A DNA stretch of 64,000 nucleotides, from NCBI GenBank assembly GCA_958496175.1, contig OY292277.1, positions 47,751,050-47,815,049 on the forward strand, in the 5' to 3' direction. Of the stretch, positions 12,135 through 25,385 are shown piece after piece. The position numbers and the translations under genes were made by a program. Below the pieces are notes generated by a model, which saw only the letters and a list, made by a program, of their open reading frames with translations, was not told where the DNA came from and did not search any database. This DNA comes from Sisyra terminalis (lineage: Eukaryota > Arthropoda > Insecta > Neuroptera > Sisyridae). Every line of letters begins with the position of its first letter. Position 1 is the first letter of the stretch.

Positions 12135-15100
12135 TTAGAACAACATTAACAAGTTTCAATAACTCTGTCACTTACTAAACATTAATCAGCCAAAAGGATG
12201 ATACTGTCTTCAATTTCAACAAGACTGTCTTGTCTCCAAATTTCAGGTAAGTTGAATCTGTAAAATTGCATTGATTTAAATTAATAAAAAACGTTATAAG
12301 TCCTTTTACATCAAGTTGAAAACTAGGGATTAATGCTGCAACTTCATTACAATAATGAATAAATGATTGCCTAACTTACACAATTTGTAAAACAACGGAT
12401 AAGTGCAATGTCGCTATTTCCTGTTAAGCTAAATTTTATAGAAGAAAAATGAAAAAACGTCCAAAGTAGGATTATAATGAGATAATTTTTTTTGTCCTGT
12501 GTGCAAAAGGACACTAGCAATATCATTTCAAAGTTTCAAAAAGGACAATTTTCAAGAGCATAAACAGGATATAAGGGATGGTTTTTTTCACTAAAACTGA
12601 ACGTAATATTTGAAATTGAATCATCCTTATTACAAATGCATAAAAATATTTTAAAAATATTCGCTTTATCCTTGAGAAATCACAACGGGAAAATAAGGAG
12701 GTGAAACAGCATGCAACAAATTTGCCCTAATATGTGTCGATTTTCGAAGGGTGACTTTTCCTTATAAGGGCTACTTTTAACAACGGAATATCAAACTATG
12801 CCTTTTTAGTAAACGTATTCCGAAAAAAATTTTGTCCTGTGTGCAAAAGGACACTAGCAATATCATTTCAAAGTTTCAAAAAGGACAATTTTCAAGAGCA
12901 TAAACAGGATATAAGGGATGGTTTTTTTCACTAAAACTGAACGCAATATTTGAGATTAAATCATGCTTAATAAAATTGAATAAAAATAATTTACAAATTT
13001 ATGCCAGATCCTTGGGAAATTACAACGGGAAGATAAGGAGGTGAAACAGCATGCAACAAATTTGCCCTAAAATAGGTCGATTTTCGAAGAGTGACTTTTC
13101 CTTATGAGGGCTACTTTTAACAACGGAATATCAAACTTTGCCTTTTTATTAAACGTATTCCGAAAAAAATTTTGTCCTGTGTGCAAAAGGACACAAGCAA
13201 TATCATTTCAAAGTTTCAAAAAGGACAATTTTCAAGAGCATAAACAGGATATAAGGGATGGTTTTTTTCACTAAAACTGAACGCAATATTTGAGATTAAA
13301 TCATGCTTAATAAAATTGCATAAAAATAATTTACAGATTATGCCAGATCCTTGGGAAATTACAACGGGAAGATAAGGAGGTGAAACAGCATGCAACAAAT
13401 TTGCCCTAAAATGTGTCGATTTTCGAAGAGTGACTTTTCCTTATGAGGGCTACTTTTAACAACGGAATATCAAACTTTGCCTTTTTATTAAACGTATTCC
13501 GAAAAAAATTTTGTCCTGTGTGCAAAAGGACACTAGCAATATCATTTCAAAGTTTCAAAAAGGACAATTTTCAAGAGCATAAACAGGATATAAGGGATGG
13601 TTTTTTTCACTAAAACTGAACGCAATATTTGAGATTAAATCATGCTTAATAAAATTGCATAAAAATAATTTACAAATTTATGCCAGATCCTTGGGAAATT
13701 ACAACGGGAAGATAAGGAGGTGAAACAGCATGCAACAAATTTGCCCTAAAATGTGTCGATTTTCGAAGAGTGACTTTTCCTTATGAGGGCTACTTTTAAC
13801 AACGGAATATCAAACTTTGCCTTTTTATTAAACGTATTCCGAAAAAAATTTTGTCCTGTGTGCAAAAGGACACTAGCAATATCATTTCAAAGTTTCAAAA
13901 AGGACAATTTTCAAGAGCATAAACAGGATATAAGGGATGGTTTTTTTCACTAAAACTGAACGCAATATTTGAGATTAAATCATGCTTAATAAAATTGCAT
14001 AAAAATAATTTACAGATTATGCCAGATCCTTGGGAAATTACAACGGGAAGATAAGGAGGTGAAACAGCATGCAACAAATTTGCCCTAAAATGTGTCGATT
14101 TTCGAAGAGTGACTTTTCCTTATGAGGGCTACTTTTAACAACGGAATATCAAACTTTGCCTTTTTATTAAACGTATTCCGAAAAAAATTTTGTCCTGTGT
14201 GCAAAAGGACACTAGCAATATCATTTCAAAGTTTCAAAAAGGACAATTTTCAAGAGCATAAACAGGATATAAGGGATGGTTTATTTCACTAAAACTGAAC
14301 GCAATATTTGAGATTAAATCATGCTTAATAAAATTGCATAAAAATAATTTACAGATTATGCCAGATCCTTGGGAAATTACAACGGGAAGATAAGGAGGTG
14401 AAACAGCATGCAACAAATTTGCCCTAAAATAGGTCGATTTTCGAAGAGTGACTTTTCCTTATGAGGGCTACTTTTAACAACGGAATATCAAACTTTGCCT
14501 TTTTATTAAACGTATTCCGAAAAAAATTTTGTCCTGTGTGCAAAAGGACACTAGCAATATCATTTCAAAGTTTCAAAAAGGACATTTTTCAAGAGCATAA
14601 ACAGGATATAAGGGATGGTTTTTTTCACTAAAACTGAACGCAATATTTGAGATTAAATCATGCTTAATAAAATTGCATAAAAATAATTTAAAAATTTATG
14701 CCAGATCCTTGGGAAATTACAACGGGAAGATAAGGAGGTGAAACAGCATGCAACAAATTTGCCCTAAAATAGGTCGATTTTCGAAGAGTGACTTTTCCTT
14801 ATGAGGGCTACTTTTAACAACGGAATATCAAACTATGCCTTTTTAGTAAACGTATTCCGAAAAAAAATTTGTCCTGTGTGCAAAAGGACACTAGCAATAT
14901 CATTTCAAAGTTTCAAAAAGGACAATTTTCAAGAGCATAAACAGGATATAAGGAATGGTTTTTTTCACTAAAACTGAACGTAATATTTGAAATTGAATCA
15001 TCCTTATTACAAATGCATAAAAATATTTTAAAAAGATTCGCTTTATCCTTGAGAAATCACAACGGGAAAATAAGGAGGTGAAACAGCATGCAACAAATTT

Positions 15101-18100
15101 GCCCTAATATGTGTCGATTTTCGAAGGGTGACTTTTCCTTATGAGGGCTACTTTTAACAACGGAATATCAAACAATGTCTTTTTATTAAACGTATTCCGA
15201 AAAAAATTTTGTCCTGTGTGCAAAAGGACACTAGCAATATCATTTCAAAATTTCAAAAAGGACAATTTTCAAGAGCATAAATAGGATATAAGGGATGGTT
15301 TTTTTCACTAAAACTGAACGCAATATTTGAGATTAAATCATGCTTAATAAAATTGCATAAAAATAATTTACAGATTATGCCAGATCCTTGGGAAATTACA
15401 ACGGGAAGATAAGGAGGTGAAACAGCATGCAACAAATTTGCCCTAAAATGTGTCGATTTTCGAAGAGTGACTTTTCCTTATGAGGGCTACTTTTAACAAC
15501 GGAATATCAAACTTTGCCTTTTTATTAAACGTATTCCGAAAAAAATTTTGTCCTGTGTGCAAAAGGACACTAGAAATATCATTTCAAAGTTTCAAAAAGG
15601 ACAATTTTCAAGAGCATAAACAGGATATAAGGGATGGTTTTTTTCACTAAAACTGAACGCAATATTTGAGATTAAATCATGCTTAATAAAATTGCATAAA
15701 AATAATTTACAAATTTATGCCAGATCCTTGGGAAATTACAATGGGAAGATAAGGAGGTGAAACAGCATGCAACAAATTTGCCCTAAAATGTGTCGATTTT
15801 CGAAGAGTGACTTTTCCTTATGAGGGCTACTTTTAACAACGGAATATCAAACTATGCCTTTTTATTAAACGTATTCCAAAAAAATTTTTGTCCTGTGTGC
15901 AAAAGGACACCAGCAATATCATTTCAAAGTTTCAAAAAGGACAATTTTCAAGAGCATAAACAGGATATAAGGGATGGTTTTTTTCACTAAAACTGAACGC
16001 AATATTTGAGATTAAATCATGCTTAATAAAATTGCATAAAAATAATTTACAAATTTATGCCAGATCCTTGGGAAATTACAATGGGAAGATAAGGAGGTGA
16101 AACAGCATGCAACAAATTTGCCCTAAAATGTGTCGATTTTCGAAGAGTGACTTTTCCTTATGAGGGCTACTTTTAACAACGGAATATCAAACTATGCCTT
16201 TATATTAAACGTATTCCAAAAAAATTTTTGTCCTGTGTGCAAAAGGACACCAGCAATATCATTTCAAAGTTTCAAAAAGGACAATTTTCAAGAGCATAAA
16301 CAGGATATAAGGGATGGTTTTTTTCACTAAAACTGAACGCAATATTTGAGATTAAATCATGCTTAATAAAATTGCATAAAAATAATTTACAAATTTATGC
16401 CAGATCCTTGGGAAATTACAACGGGAAGATAAGGAGGTGAAACAGCATGCAACAAATTTGCCCTAAAATGTGTCGATTTTCGAAGAGTGACTTTTCCTTA
16501 TGAGGGCTAATTTTTACAACGGAATATCAAACTATGCCTTTTTATTAAACGTATTCCGAAAAAAATTTTGTCCTGTGTGCAAAAGGACACTAGCAATATC
16601 ATTTCAAAGTTTCAAAAAGGACAATTTTCAAGAGCATAAACTGGATATAAGGGATGGTTTTTTTCACTAAAACTGAACGGAATATTTGAGATTAAATCAT
16701 GCTTAATAAAATTGCATAAAAATAATTTACAAATTTATGCCAGATCCTTGGGAAATTACAATGGGAAGATAAGGAGGTGAAACAGCATGCAACAAATTTG
16801 CCCTAAAATGTGTCGATTTTCGAAGAGTGACTTTTCCTTATGAGGGCTACTTTTAACAACGGAATATCAAACTATGCCTTTTTATTAAACGTATTCCAAA
16901 AAAATTTTTGTCCTGTGTGCAAAAGGACACCAGCAATATCATTTCAAAGTTTCAAAAAGGACAATTTTCAAGAGCATAAACAGGATATAAGGGATGGTTT
17001 TTTTCACTAAAACTGAACGCAATATTTGAGATTAAATCATGCTTAATAAAATTGCATAAAAATAATTTACAAATTTATGCCAGATCCTTGGGAAATTACA
17101 ACGGGAAGATAAGGAGGTGAAACAGCATGCAACAAATTTGCCCTAAAATGTGTCGATTTTCGAAGAGTGACTTTTCCTTATGAGGGCTAATTTTTACAAC
17201 GGAATATCAAACTATGCCTTTTTATTAAACGTATTCCGAAAAAAATTTTGTCCTGTGTGCAAAAGGACACTAGCAATATCATTTCAAAGTTTCAAAAAGG
17301 ACAATTTTCAAGAGCATAAACTGGATATAAGGGATGGTTTTTTTCACTAAAACTGAACGGAATATTTGAGATTAAATCATGCTTAATAAAATTGCATAAA
17401 AATAATTTACAAATTTATGCCAGATCCTTGGGAAATAACAACGGGAAGATAAGGAGGTGAAACAGCATGCAACAAATTTGCCCTAAAATGTGTCGCTTTT
17501 CGAAGAGTGACTTTTCCTTATGAGGGCTACTTTTAACAACGGAATATCAAACTTTGCCTTTTTATTAAACGTATTCCGAAAAAAAATTTGTCCTGTGTGC
17601 AAAAGGACACTAGCAATATCATTTCAAAGTTTCAAAAAGGACAATTTTCAAGAGCATAAACTGGATATAAGGGATGGTTTTTATCACTAAAACTGAACGT
17701 CATATTTGAGGTGGAATCATCTTTAATATAATTGCATAAAAATAATTTAGAAATATGCGCTATATCCTTGAGAAATCACAACGGGCAAATAAGGAGATGA
17801 AACAGCATGCAACAATTTGGCCCTAAAATAGGTCGATTTTCGAAGGGTGACTTTTCCTTATGAGGGCTACTTTTAACAACGGAATATCAAACTATGCCTT
17901 TTTATTAAACGTATTCCAAAAAAATTTTCGTCCTGCGTGCAAAAGGACACTAGCAATATCATTTCAAAGTTTCAAAAAGGACAGTTTTCAAGAGCATAAA
18001 CTGGATATAAGGGATGGTTTTTTACACTAAAACTGAACGTAATAATTGAGGTGGAATCATCTTTAATATAATTGCATAAAAATAATTTAGAAATATGCGC

Positions 18101-21100
18101 TATATCCTTGAGAAATCACAACGGGAAAATAAGGAAATGAAACAGCATGCAACAATTTTGCCCTAAAATAGGTCGATTTTCGAAGGGTGACTTTTCCTTA
18201 TGAGGGCTACTTTTAACAACGGAATATCAAACTATGCCTTTTTATTAAACGTATTCCAAAAAAATTTTCGTCCTGTGTGCAAAAGGACACTAGCAATATC
18301 ATTTCAAAGTTTCAAAAAGGACAATTTTCAACAGCATAAACAGGATATAAGGGATGGTTTTTTTCACTAAAACTGAACGTAATATTTGAGGTGGAATCAT
18401 CTTTAATATAATTGCATAAAAATAATTTAGAAATATGCGCTATATCCTTGAGAAATCACAACGGGAAAATAAGGAAATGAAACAGCATGCAACAATTTTG
18501 CCCTAAAATAGGTCGATTTTCGAAGGGTGACTTTTCCTTATGAGGGCTACTTTTAACAACGGAATATCAAACTATGCCTTTTTAGTAAACATATTTCGAA
18601 AAAAATTTTGTCCTGTGTGCAAAAGGACACTAGCAATATCATTTCAAAGTTTCAAAAAGGACAATTATCAAGAGCATAAACTGGATATAAGGGATGGTTT
18701 TTTTCACTAAAACTGAACGTAATATTTGAGGTGGAATCATCTTTAATATAATTGCATAAAAATAATTTAGAAATAAGCGCTATATCCTTGAGAAATCACA
18801 ACGGGAAAATAAGGAAATGAAACAGCATGCAACAAATTTGCCCTAAAATTGGTCGATTTTCGAAGAGTGACTTTTCATTATGAGGGCTACTTTTAACAAC
18901 GGAATATCAAACTTTGCCTTTTTATTAAACGTATTCCGAAAAAAATTTTGTCCTGTGTGCAAAAGGACACTAGCAATATCATTTCAAAGTTTCAAAAAGG
19001 ACAATTTTCAAGAGCATAAACAGGATATAAGGGATGGATTTTTTCACTAAAACTGAACGTAATATTTGAGGTGGAATCATCTTTAATATAATTGCATAAA
19101 AATAATTTAGAAATAAGCGCTATATCCTTGAGAAATCACAACGGGAAAATAAGGAAATGAAACAGCATGCAACAAATTTGCCCTAAAATAGGTCGATTTT
19201 CGAAGAGTGACTTTTCATTATGAGGGCTACTTTTAACAACGGAATATCAAACTTTGCCTTTTTATTAAACGTATTCCGAAAAAAATTTTGTCCTGTGTGC
19301 AAAAGGACACTAGCAATATCATTTCAAAGTTTCAAAAAGGACAATTTTCAAGAGCATAAACAGGATATAAGGGATGGATTTTTTCACTAAAACTGAACGC
19401 AATATTTGAGATTAAATCATGCTTAATAAAATTGCATAAAAATAATTTACAAATTTATGCCAGATCCTTGGGAAATTACAACGGGAAGATAAGGAGGTGA
19501 AACTGCATGCAACAAATTTGCCCTAAAATAGGTCGATTTTCGAAGAGTGACTTTTCCTTATGAGGGCTACTTTTAACAACGGAATATCAAACTTTGCCTT
19601 TTTATTAAACGTTTTCCGAAAAAATTTTGTCCTGTGTGCAAACGGACACTAGCAATATCATTTCAAAGTTTCAAAAAGGACAATTTTCAAGAGCATAAAC
19701 AGGATATAAGGGATGGTTTTTTTCACTAAAACTGTACGCAATATTTGAGGTTAAATCATGCTTAATAAAATTGCATAAAAATAATTTACAAATTTATGCC
19801 AGATCCTTGGGAAATTACAACGGGAAGATAAGGAGGTGAAACAGCATGCAACAAATTTGCCCTAAAATGTGTCGATTTTCGAAGAGTGACTTTTCCTTAT
19901 GAGGGCTACTTTTAACAACGGAATATCAAACTTTGCCTTTTTATTAAACGTATTCCGAAAAAAATTTTGTCCTGTGTGCAAAAGGACACTAGCAATATCA
20001 TTTCAAAGTTTCAAAAAGGACAATTTTCAAGAGCATAAACAGGATATAAGGGATGGATTTTTTCACTAAAACTGAACGCAATATTTGAGATTAAATCATG
20101 CTTAATAAAATTGCATAAAAATAATTTACAGATTATGCCAGATCCTTGGGAAATTACAACGGGAAGATAAGGAGGTGAAACAGCATGCAACAAATGTGCC
20201 CTAAAATAGGTCGATTTTCGAAGAGTGACTTTTCCTTATGAGGGCTACTTTTAACAACGGAATATCAAACTTTGCCTTTTTATTAAACGTATTCCGAAAA
20301 AAATTTGGTCCTGTGTGCAAAAGGACACTAGCAATATCATTTCAAAGTTTCAAAAAGGACAATTTTCAAGAGCATAAACAGGATATAAGGGATGGTTTTT
20401 TTCACTAAAACTGAACGCAATATTTGAGATTAAATCATGCTTAATAAAATTGCATAAAAATAATTTAAAATTTATGCCAGATCCTTGGGAAATTACAACG
20501 GGAAGATAAGGAGGTGAAACAGCATGCAACAAATTTGCCCTAAAATAGGTCGATTTTCGAAGAGTGACTTTTCCTTATGAGGGCTACTTTTAACAACGGA
20601 ATATCAAACTTTGCCTTTTTATTAAACGTATTCCGAAAAAAATTTTGTCCTGTGTGCAAAAGGACACTAGAAATATCATTTCAAAGTTTCAAAAAGGACA
20701 ATTTTCAAGAGCATAAACAGGATATAAGGGATGGTTTTTTTCACTAAAACTGAACGCAATATTTGAGATAAAATCATGCTTAATAAAATTGCATAAAAAT
20801 AATTTACAAATTTAGGCCAGATCCTTGGGAAATTACAACGGGAAGATAAGGAGGTGAAACAGCATGCAACAAATTTGCCCTAAAATAGGTCGATTTTCGA
20901 AGAGTGACTTTTCCTTATGAGGGCTACTTTTAACAACGGAATATCAAACTATGCCTTTTTATTAAACGTATTCCGAAAAAATTTTGTCCTGTGTGCAAAA
21001 GGACACTAGCAATAGCATTTCAAAGTTTCAAAAAGGACAATTTTCAAGAGCATAAACAGAATATAAGGGATGGTTTTTTTCACTAAAACTGAACGCAATA

Positions 21101-21999
21101 TTTGAGATTAAATCATGCTTAATAAAATTGCATAAAAATAATTTACAAATTTATGCCAGATCCTTGGGAAATTACAACGGGAAGATAAGGAGGTGAAACA
21201 GCATGCAACAAATTTGCCCTAAAATAGGTCGATTTTCGAAGAGTGACTTTTCCTTATGAGGGCTACTTTTAACAACGGAATATCAAACTATGCCTTTTTA
21301 TTAAACGTATTCCGAAAAAATTTTGTCCTGTGTGCAAAAGGACACTAGCAATAGCATTTCAAAGTTTCAAAAAGGACAATTTTCAAGAGCATAAACAGGA
21401 TATAAGGGATGGTTTTTTTCACTAAAACTGAACGCAATATTTGAGATTAAATCATGCTTAATAAAATTGCATAAAAATAATTTAAAATTTATGCCAGATC
21501 CTTGGGAAATTACAACGGGAAGATAAGGAGGTGAAACAGCATGCAACAAATTTGCCCTAAAATAGGTCGATTTTCGAAGAGTGACTTTTCCTTATGAGGG
21601 CTACTTTTAACAACGGAATATCAAACTTTGCCTTTTTATTAAACGTATTCCGAAAAAAATTTGGTCCTGTGTGCAAAAGGACACTAGCAATATCATTTCA
21701 AAGTTTCAAAAAGGACAATTTTCAAGAGCATAAACAGGATATAAGGGATGGTTTTTTTCACTAAAACTGAACGCAATATTTGAGATTAAATCATTTCTTA
21801 ATAAAATTGCATAAAAATAATTTAAAAATTTATGCCAGATCCTTGGGAAATTACAACGGGAAGATAAGGAGGTGAAACAGCATGCAACAAATTTGCCCTA
21901 AAATAGGTCGATTTTCGAAGAGTGACTTTTCCTTATGAGGGCTACTTTTAACAACGGAATATCAAACTTTGCCTTTTTATTAAACGTATTCCGAAAAAA

Positions 22000-24900
22000 A
22001 TTTTGTCCTGTGTGCAAAAGGACACTAGAAATATCATTTTAAAGTTTCAAAAAGGACAATTTTCAAGAGCATAAACAGGATATAAGGGATGGTTTTTTTC
22101 ACTAAAACTGAACGCAATATTTGAGATAAAATCATGCTTAATAAAATTGCATAAAAATAATTTACAAATTTAGGCCAGATCCTTGGGAAATTACAACGGG
22201 AAGATAAGGAGGTGAAACAGCATGCAACAAATTTGCCCTAAAATAGGTCGATTTTCGAAGAGTGACTTTTCCTTATGAGGGCTACTTTTAACAACGGAAT
22301 ATCCAACTATGCCTTTTTATTAAACGTATTCCGAAAAAATTTTGTCCTGTGTGCAAAAGGACACTAGCAATAGCATTTCAAAGTTTCAAAAAGGACAATT
22401 TTCAAGAGCATAAACAGGATATAAGGGATGGTTTTTTTCACTAAAACTGAACGCAATATTTGAGATTAAATCTTGCTTAATAAAATTGCATAAAAATAAT
22501 TTACAAATTTATGCCAGATCCTTGGGAAATTACAACGGGAAGATAAGGAGGTGAAACAGCATGCAACAAATTTGCCCTAAAATAGGTCGATTTTCGAAGA
22601 GTGACTTTTCCTTATGAGGGCTACTTTTAACAACGGAATATCAAACTATGCCTTTTTATTAAACGTATTCCGAAAAAATTTTGTCCTGTGTGCAAAAGGA
22701 CACTAGCAATAGCATTTCAAAGTTTCAAAAAGGACAATTTTCAAGAGCATAAACAGGTAAAGGGATGGTTTTTTTCACTAAAACTGAACGCAATATTTGA
22801 GATTAAATCATGCTTAATAAAATTGCATAAAAATAATTTAAAATTTATGCCAGATCCTTGGGAAATTACAACGGGAAGATAAGGAGGTGAAACAGCATGC
22901 AACAAATTTGCCCTAAAATAGGTCGATTTTCGAAGAGTGACTTTTCCTTATGAGGGCTACTTTTAACAACGGAATATCCAACTATGCCTTTTTATTAAAC
23001 GTATTCCGAAAAAATTTTGTCCTGTGTGCAAAAGGACACTAGCAATAGCATTTCAAAGTTTCAAAAAGGACAATTTTCAAGAGCATAAACAGGATATAAG
23101 GGATGGTTTTTTTCACTAAAACTGAACGCAATATTTGAGATTAAATCTTGCTTAATAAAATTGCATAAAAATAATTTACAAATTTATGCCAGATCCTTGG
23201 GAAATTACAACGGGAAGATAAGGAGGTGAAACAGCATGCAACAAATTTGCCCTAAAATAGGTCGATTTTCGAAGAGTGACTTTTCCTTATGAGGGCTACT
23301 TTTAACAACGGAATATCAAACTATGCCTTTTTATTAAACGTATTCCGAAAAACTTTTGTCCTGTGTGCAAAAGGACACTAGCAATATCATTTCAAAGTTT
23401 CAAAAAGGACAATTTTCAAGAGCATAAACAGGATATAAGGGATGGTTTTTTTCACTAAAACTGAACGCAATATTTGAGATTAAATCATACTTAATAAAAT
23501 TGCATAAAAATAATTTAAAATTTATGCCAGATCCTTGGGAAATTACAACGGGAAGATAAGGAGGTGAAACAGCATGCAACAAATTTGCCCTAAAATAGGT
23601 CGATTTTCGAAGAGTGACTTTTCCTTATGAGGGCTACTTTTAACAACGGAATATCAAACTTTGCCTTTTTATTAAACGTATTCCGAAAAAAATTTTGTCC
23701 TGTGTGCAAAAGGACACTAGAAATATCATTTTAAAGTTTCAAAAAGGACAATTTTCAAGAGCATAAACAGGATATAAGGGATGGTTTTTTTCACTAAAAC
23801 TGAACGCAATATTTGAGATAAAATCATGCTTAATAAAATTGCATAAAAATAATTTACAAATTTAGGCCAGATCCTTGGGAAATTACAACGGGAAGATAAG
23901 GAGGTGAAACAGCATGCAACAAATTTGCCCTAAAATAGGTCGATTTTCGAAGAGTGACTTTTCCTTATGAGGGCTACTTTTAACAACGGAATATCCAACT
24001 ATGCCTTTTTATTAAACGTATTCCGAAAAAATTTTGTCCTGTGTGCAAAAGGACACTAGCAATAGCATTTCAAAGTTTCAAAAAGGACAATTTTCAAGAG
24101 CATAAACAGGATATAAGGGATGGTTTTTTTCACTAAAACTGAACGCAATATTTGAGATTAAATCTTGCTTAATAAAATTGCATAAAAATAATTTACAAAT
24201 TTATGCCAGATCCTTGGGAAATTACAACGGGAAGATAAGGAGGTGAAACAGCATGCAACAAATTTGCCCTAAAATAGGTCGATTTTCGAAGAGTGACTTT
24301 TCCTTATGAGGGCTACTTTTAACAACGGAATATCAAACTATGCCTTTTTATTAAACGTATTCCGAAAAAATTTTGTCCTGTGTGCAAAAGGACACTAGCA
24401 ATAGCATTTCAAAGTTTCAAAAAGGACAATTTTCAAGAGCATAAACAGGTAAAGGGATGGTTTTTTTCACTAAAACTGAACGCAATATTTGAGATTAAAT
24501 CATGCTTAATAAAATTGCATAAAAATAATTTAAAATTTATGCCAGATCCTTGGGAAATTACAACGGGAAGATAAGGAGGTGAAACAGCATGCAACAAATT
24601 TGCCCTAAAATAGGTCGATTTTCGAAGAGTGACTTTTCCTTATGAGGGCTACTTTTAACAACGGAATATCCAACTATGCCTTTTTATTAAACGTATTCCG
24701 AAAAAATTTTGTCCTGTGTGCAAAAGGACACTAGCAATAGCATTTCAAAGTTTCAAAAAGGACAATTTTCAAGAGCATAAACAGGATATAAGGGATGGTT
24801 TTTTTCACTAAAACTGAACGCAATATTTGAGATTAAATCTTGCTTAATAAAATTGCATAAAAATAATTTACAAATTTATGCCAGATCCTTGGGAAATTAC

Positions 24901-25385
24901 AACGGGAAGATAAGGAGGTGAAACAGCATGCAACAAATTTGCCCTAAAATAGGTCGATTTTCGAAGAGTGACTTTTCCTTATGAGGGCTACTTTTAACAA
25001 CGGAATATCAAACTATGCCTTTTTATTAAACGTATTCCGAAAAACTTTTGTCCTGTGTGCAAAAGGACACTAGCAATATCATTTCAAAGTTTCAAAAAGG
25101 ACAATTTTCAAGAGCATAAACAGGATATAAGGGATGGTTTTTTTCACTAAAACTGAACGCAATATTTGAGATTAAATCATACTTAATAAAATTGCATAAA
25201 AATAATTTAAAATTTATGCCAGATCCTTGGGAAATTACAACGGGAAGATAAGGAGGTGAAACAGCATGCAACAAATTTGCCCTAAAATAGGTCGATTTTC
25301 GAAGAGTGACTTTTCCTTATGAGGGCTACTTTTAACAACGGAATATCAAACTTTGCCTTTTTATTAAACGTATTCCGAAAAAAAT
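22000..25385 (-). repeat. Higher-order tandem duplication, 1,692 bp (five monomers)
   Basis: Rare variants recur exactly 1,692 bp apart: the shortened ACAGGTAAAGGG at 22,756 and 24,448, the ATATCCAACT change at 22,304/23,996 and 22,976/24,668, and ATCATTTTAAAG at 22,035/23,727. The unit is five monomers, present twice in tandem. Confidence 0.9.

Larger units (their letters stand above)
5400..12646. repeat. 7.2 kb palindrome (inverted repeat) joining oppositely oriented satellite arrays
   Basis: Positions x and 18,046-x are reverse complements over most of this span. For example, the open frames at 5,912-6,133 and 7,465-7,761 are mirrored exactly at 11,913-12,134 and 10,285-10,581. The spacer at the axis is about 48 bp (9,001-9,048). 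The arms include the last ~155 bp of satellite on each side; arm identity stops near 5,400 and 12,646, inside a satellite monomer. The outer ~2 kb of the arms is almost identical: one difference was found in about 160 bp compared around the tRNA-like module. The stretch 7,562-8,780 against its mirror is clearly more diverged, about 5-9% by eye. No transposase or reverse transcriptase is visible. I do not recognise the family. Confidence 0.95.
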
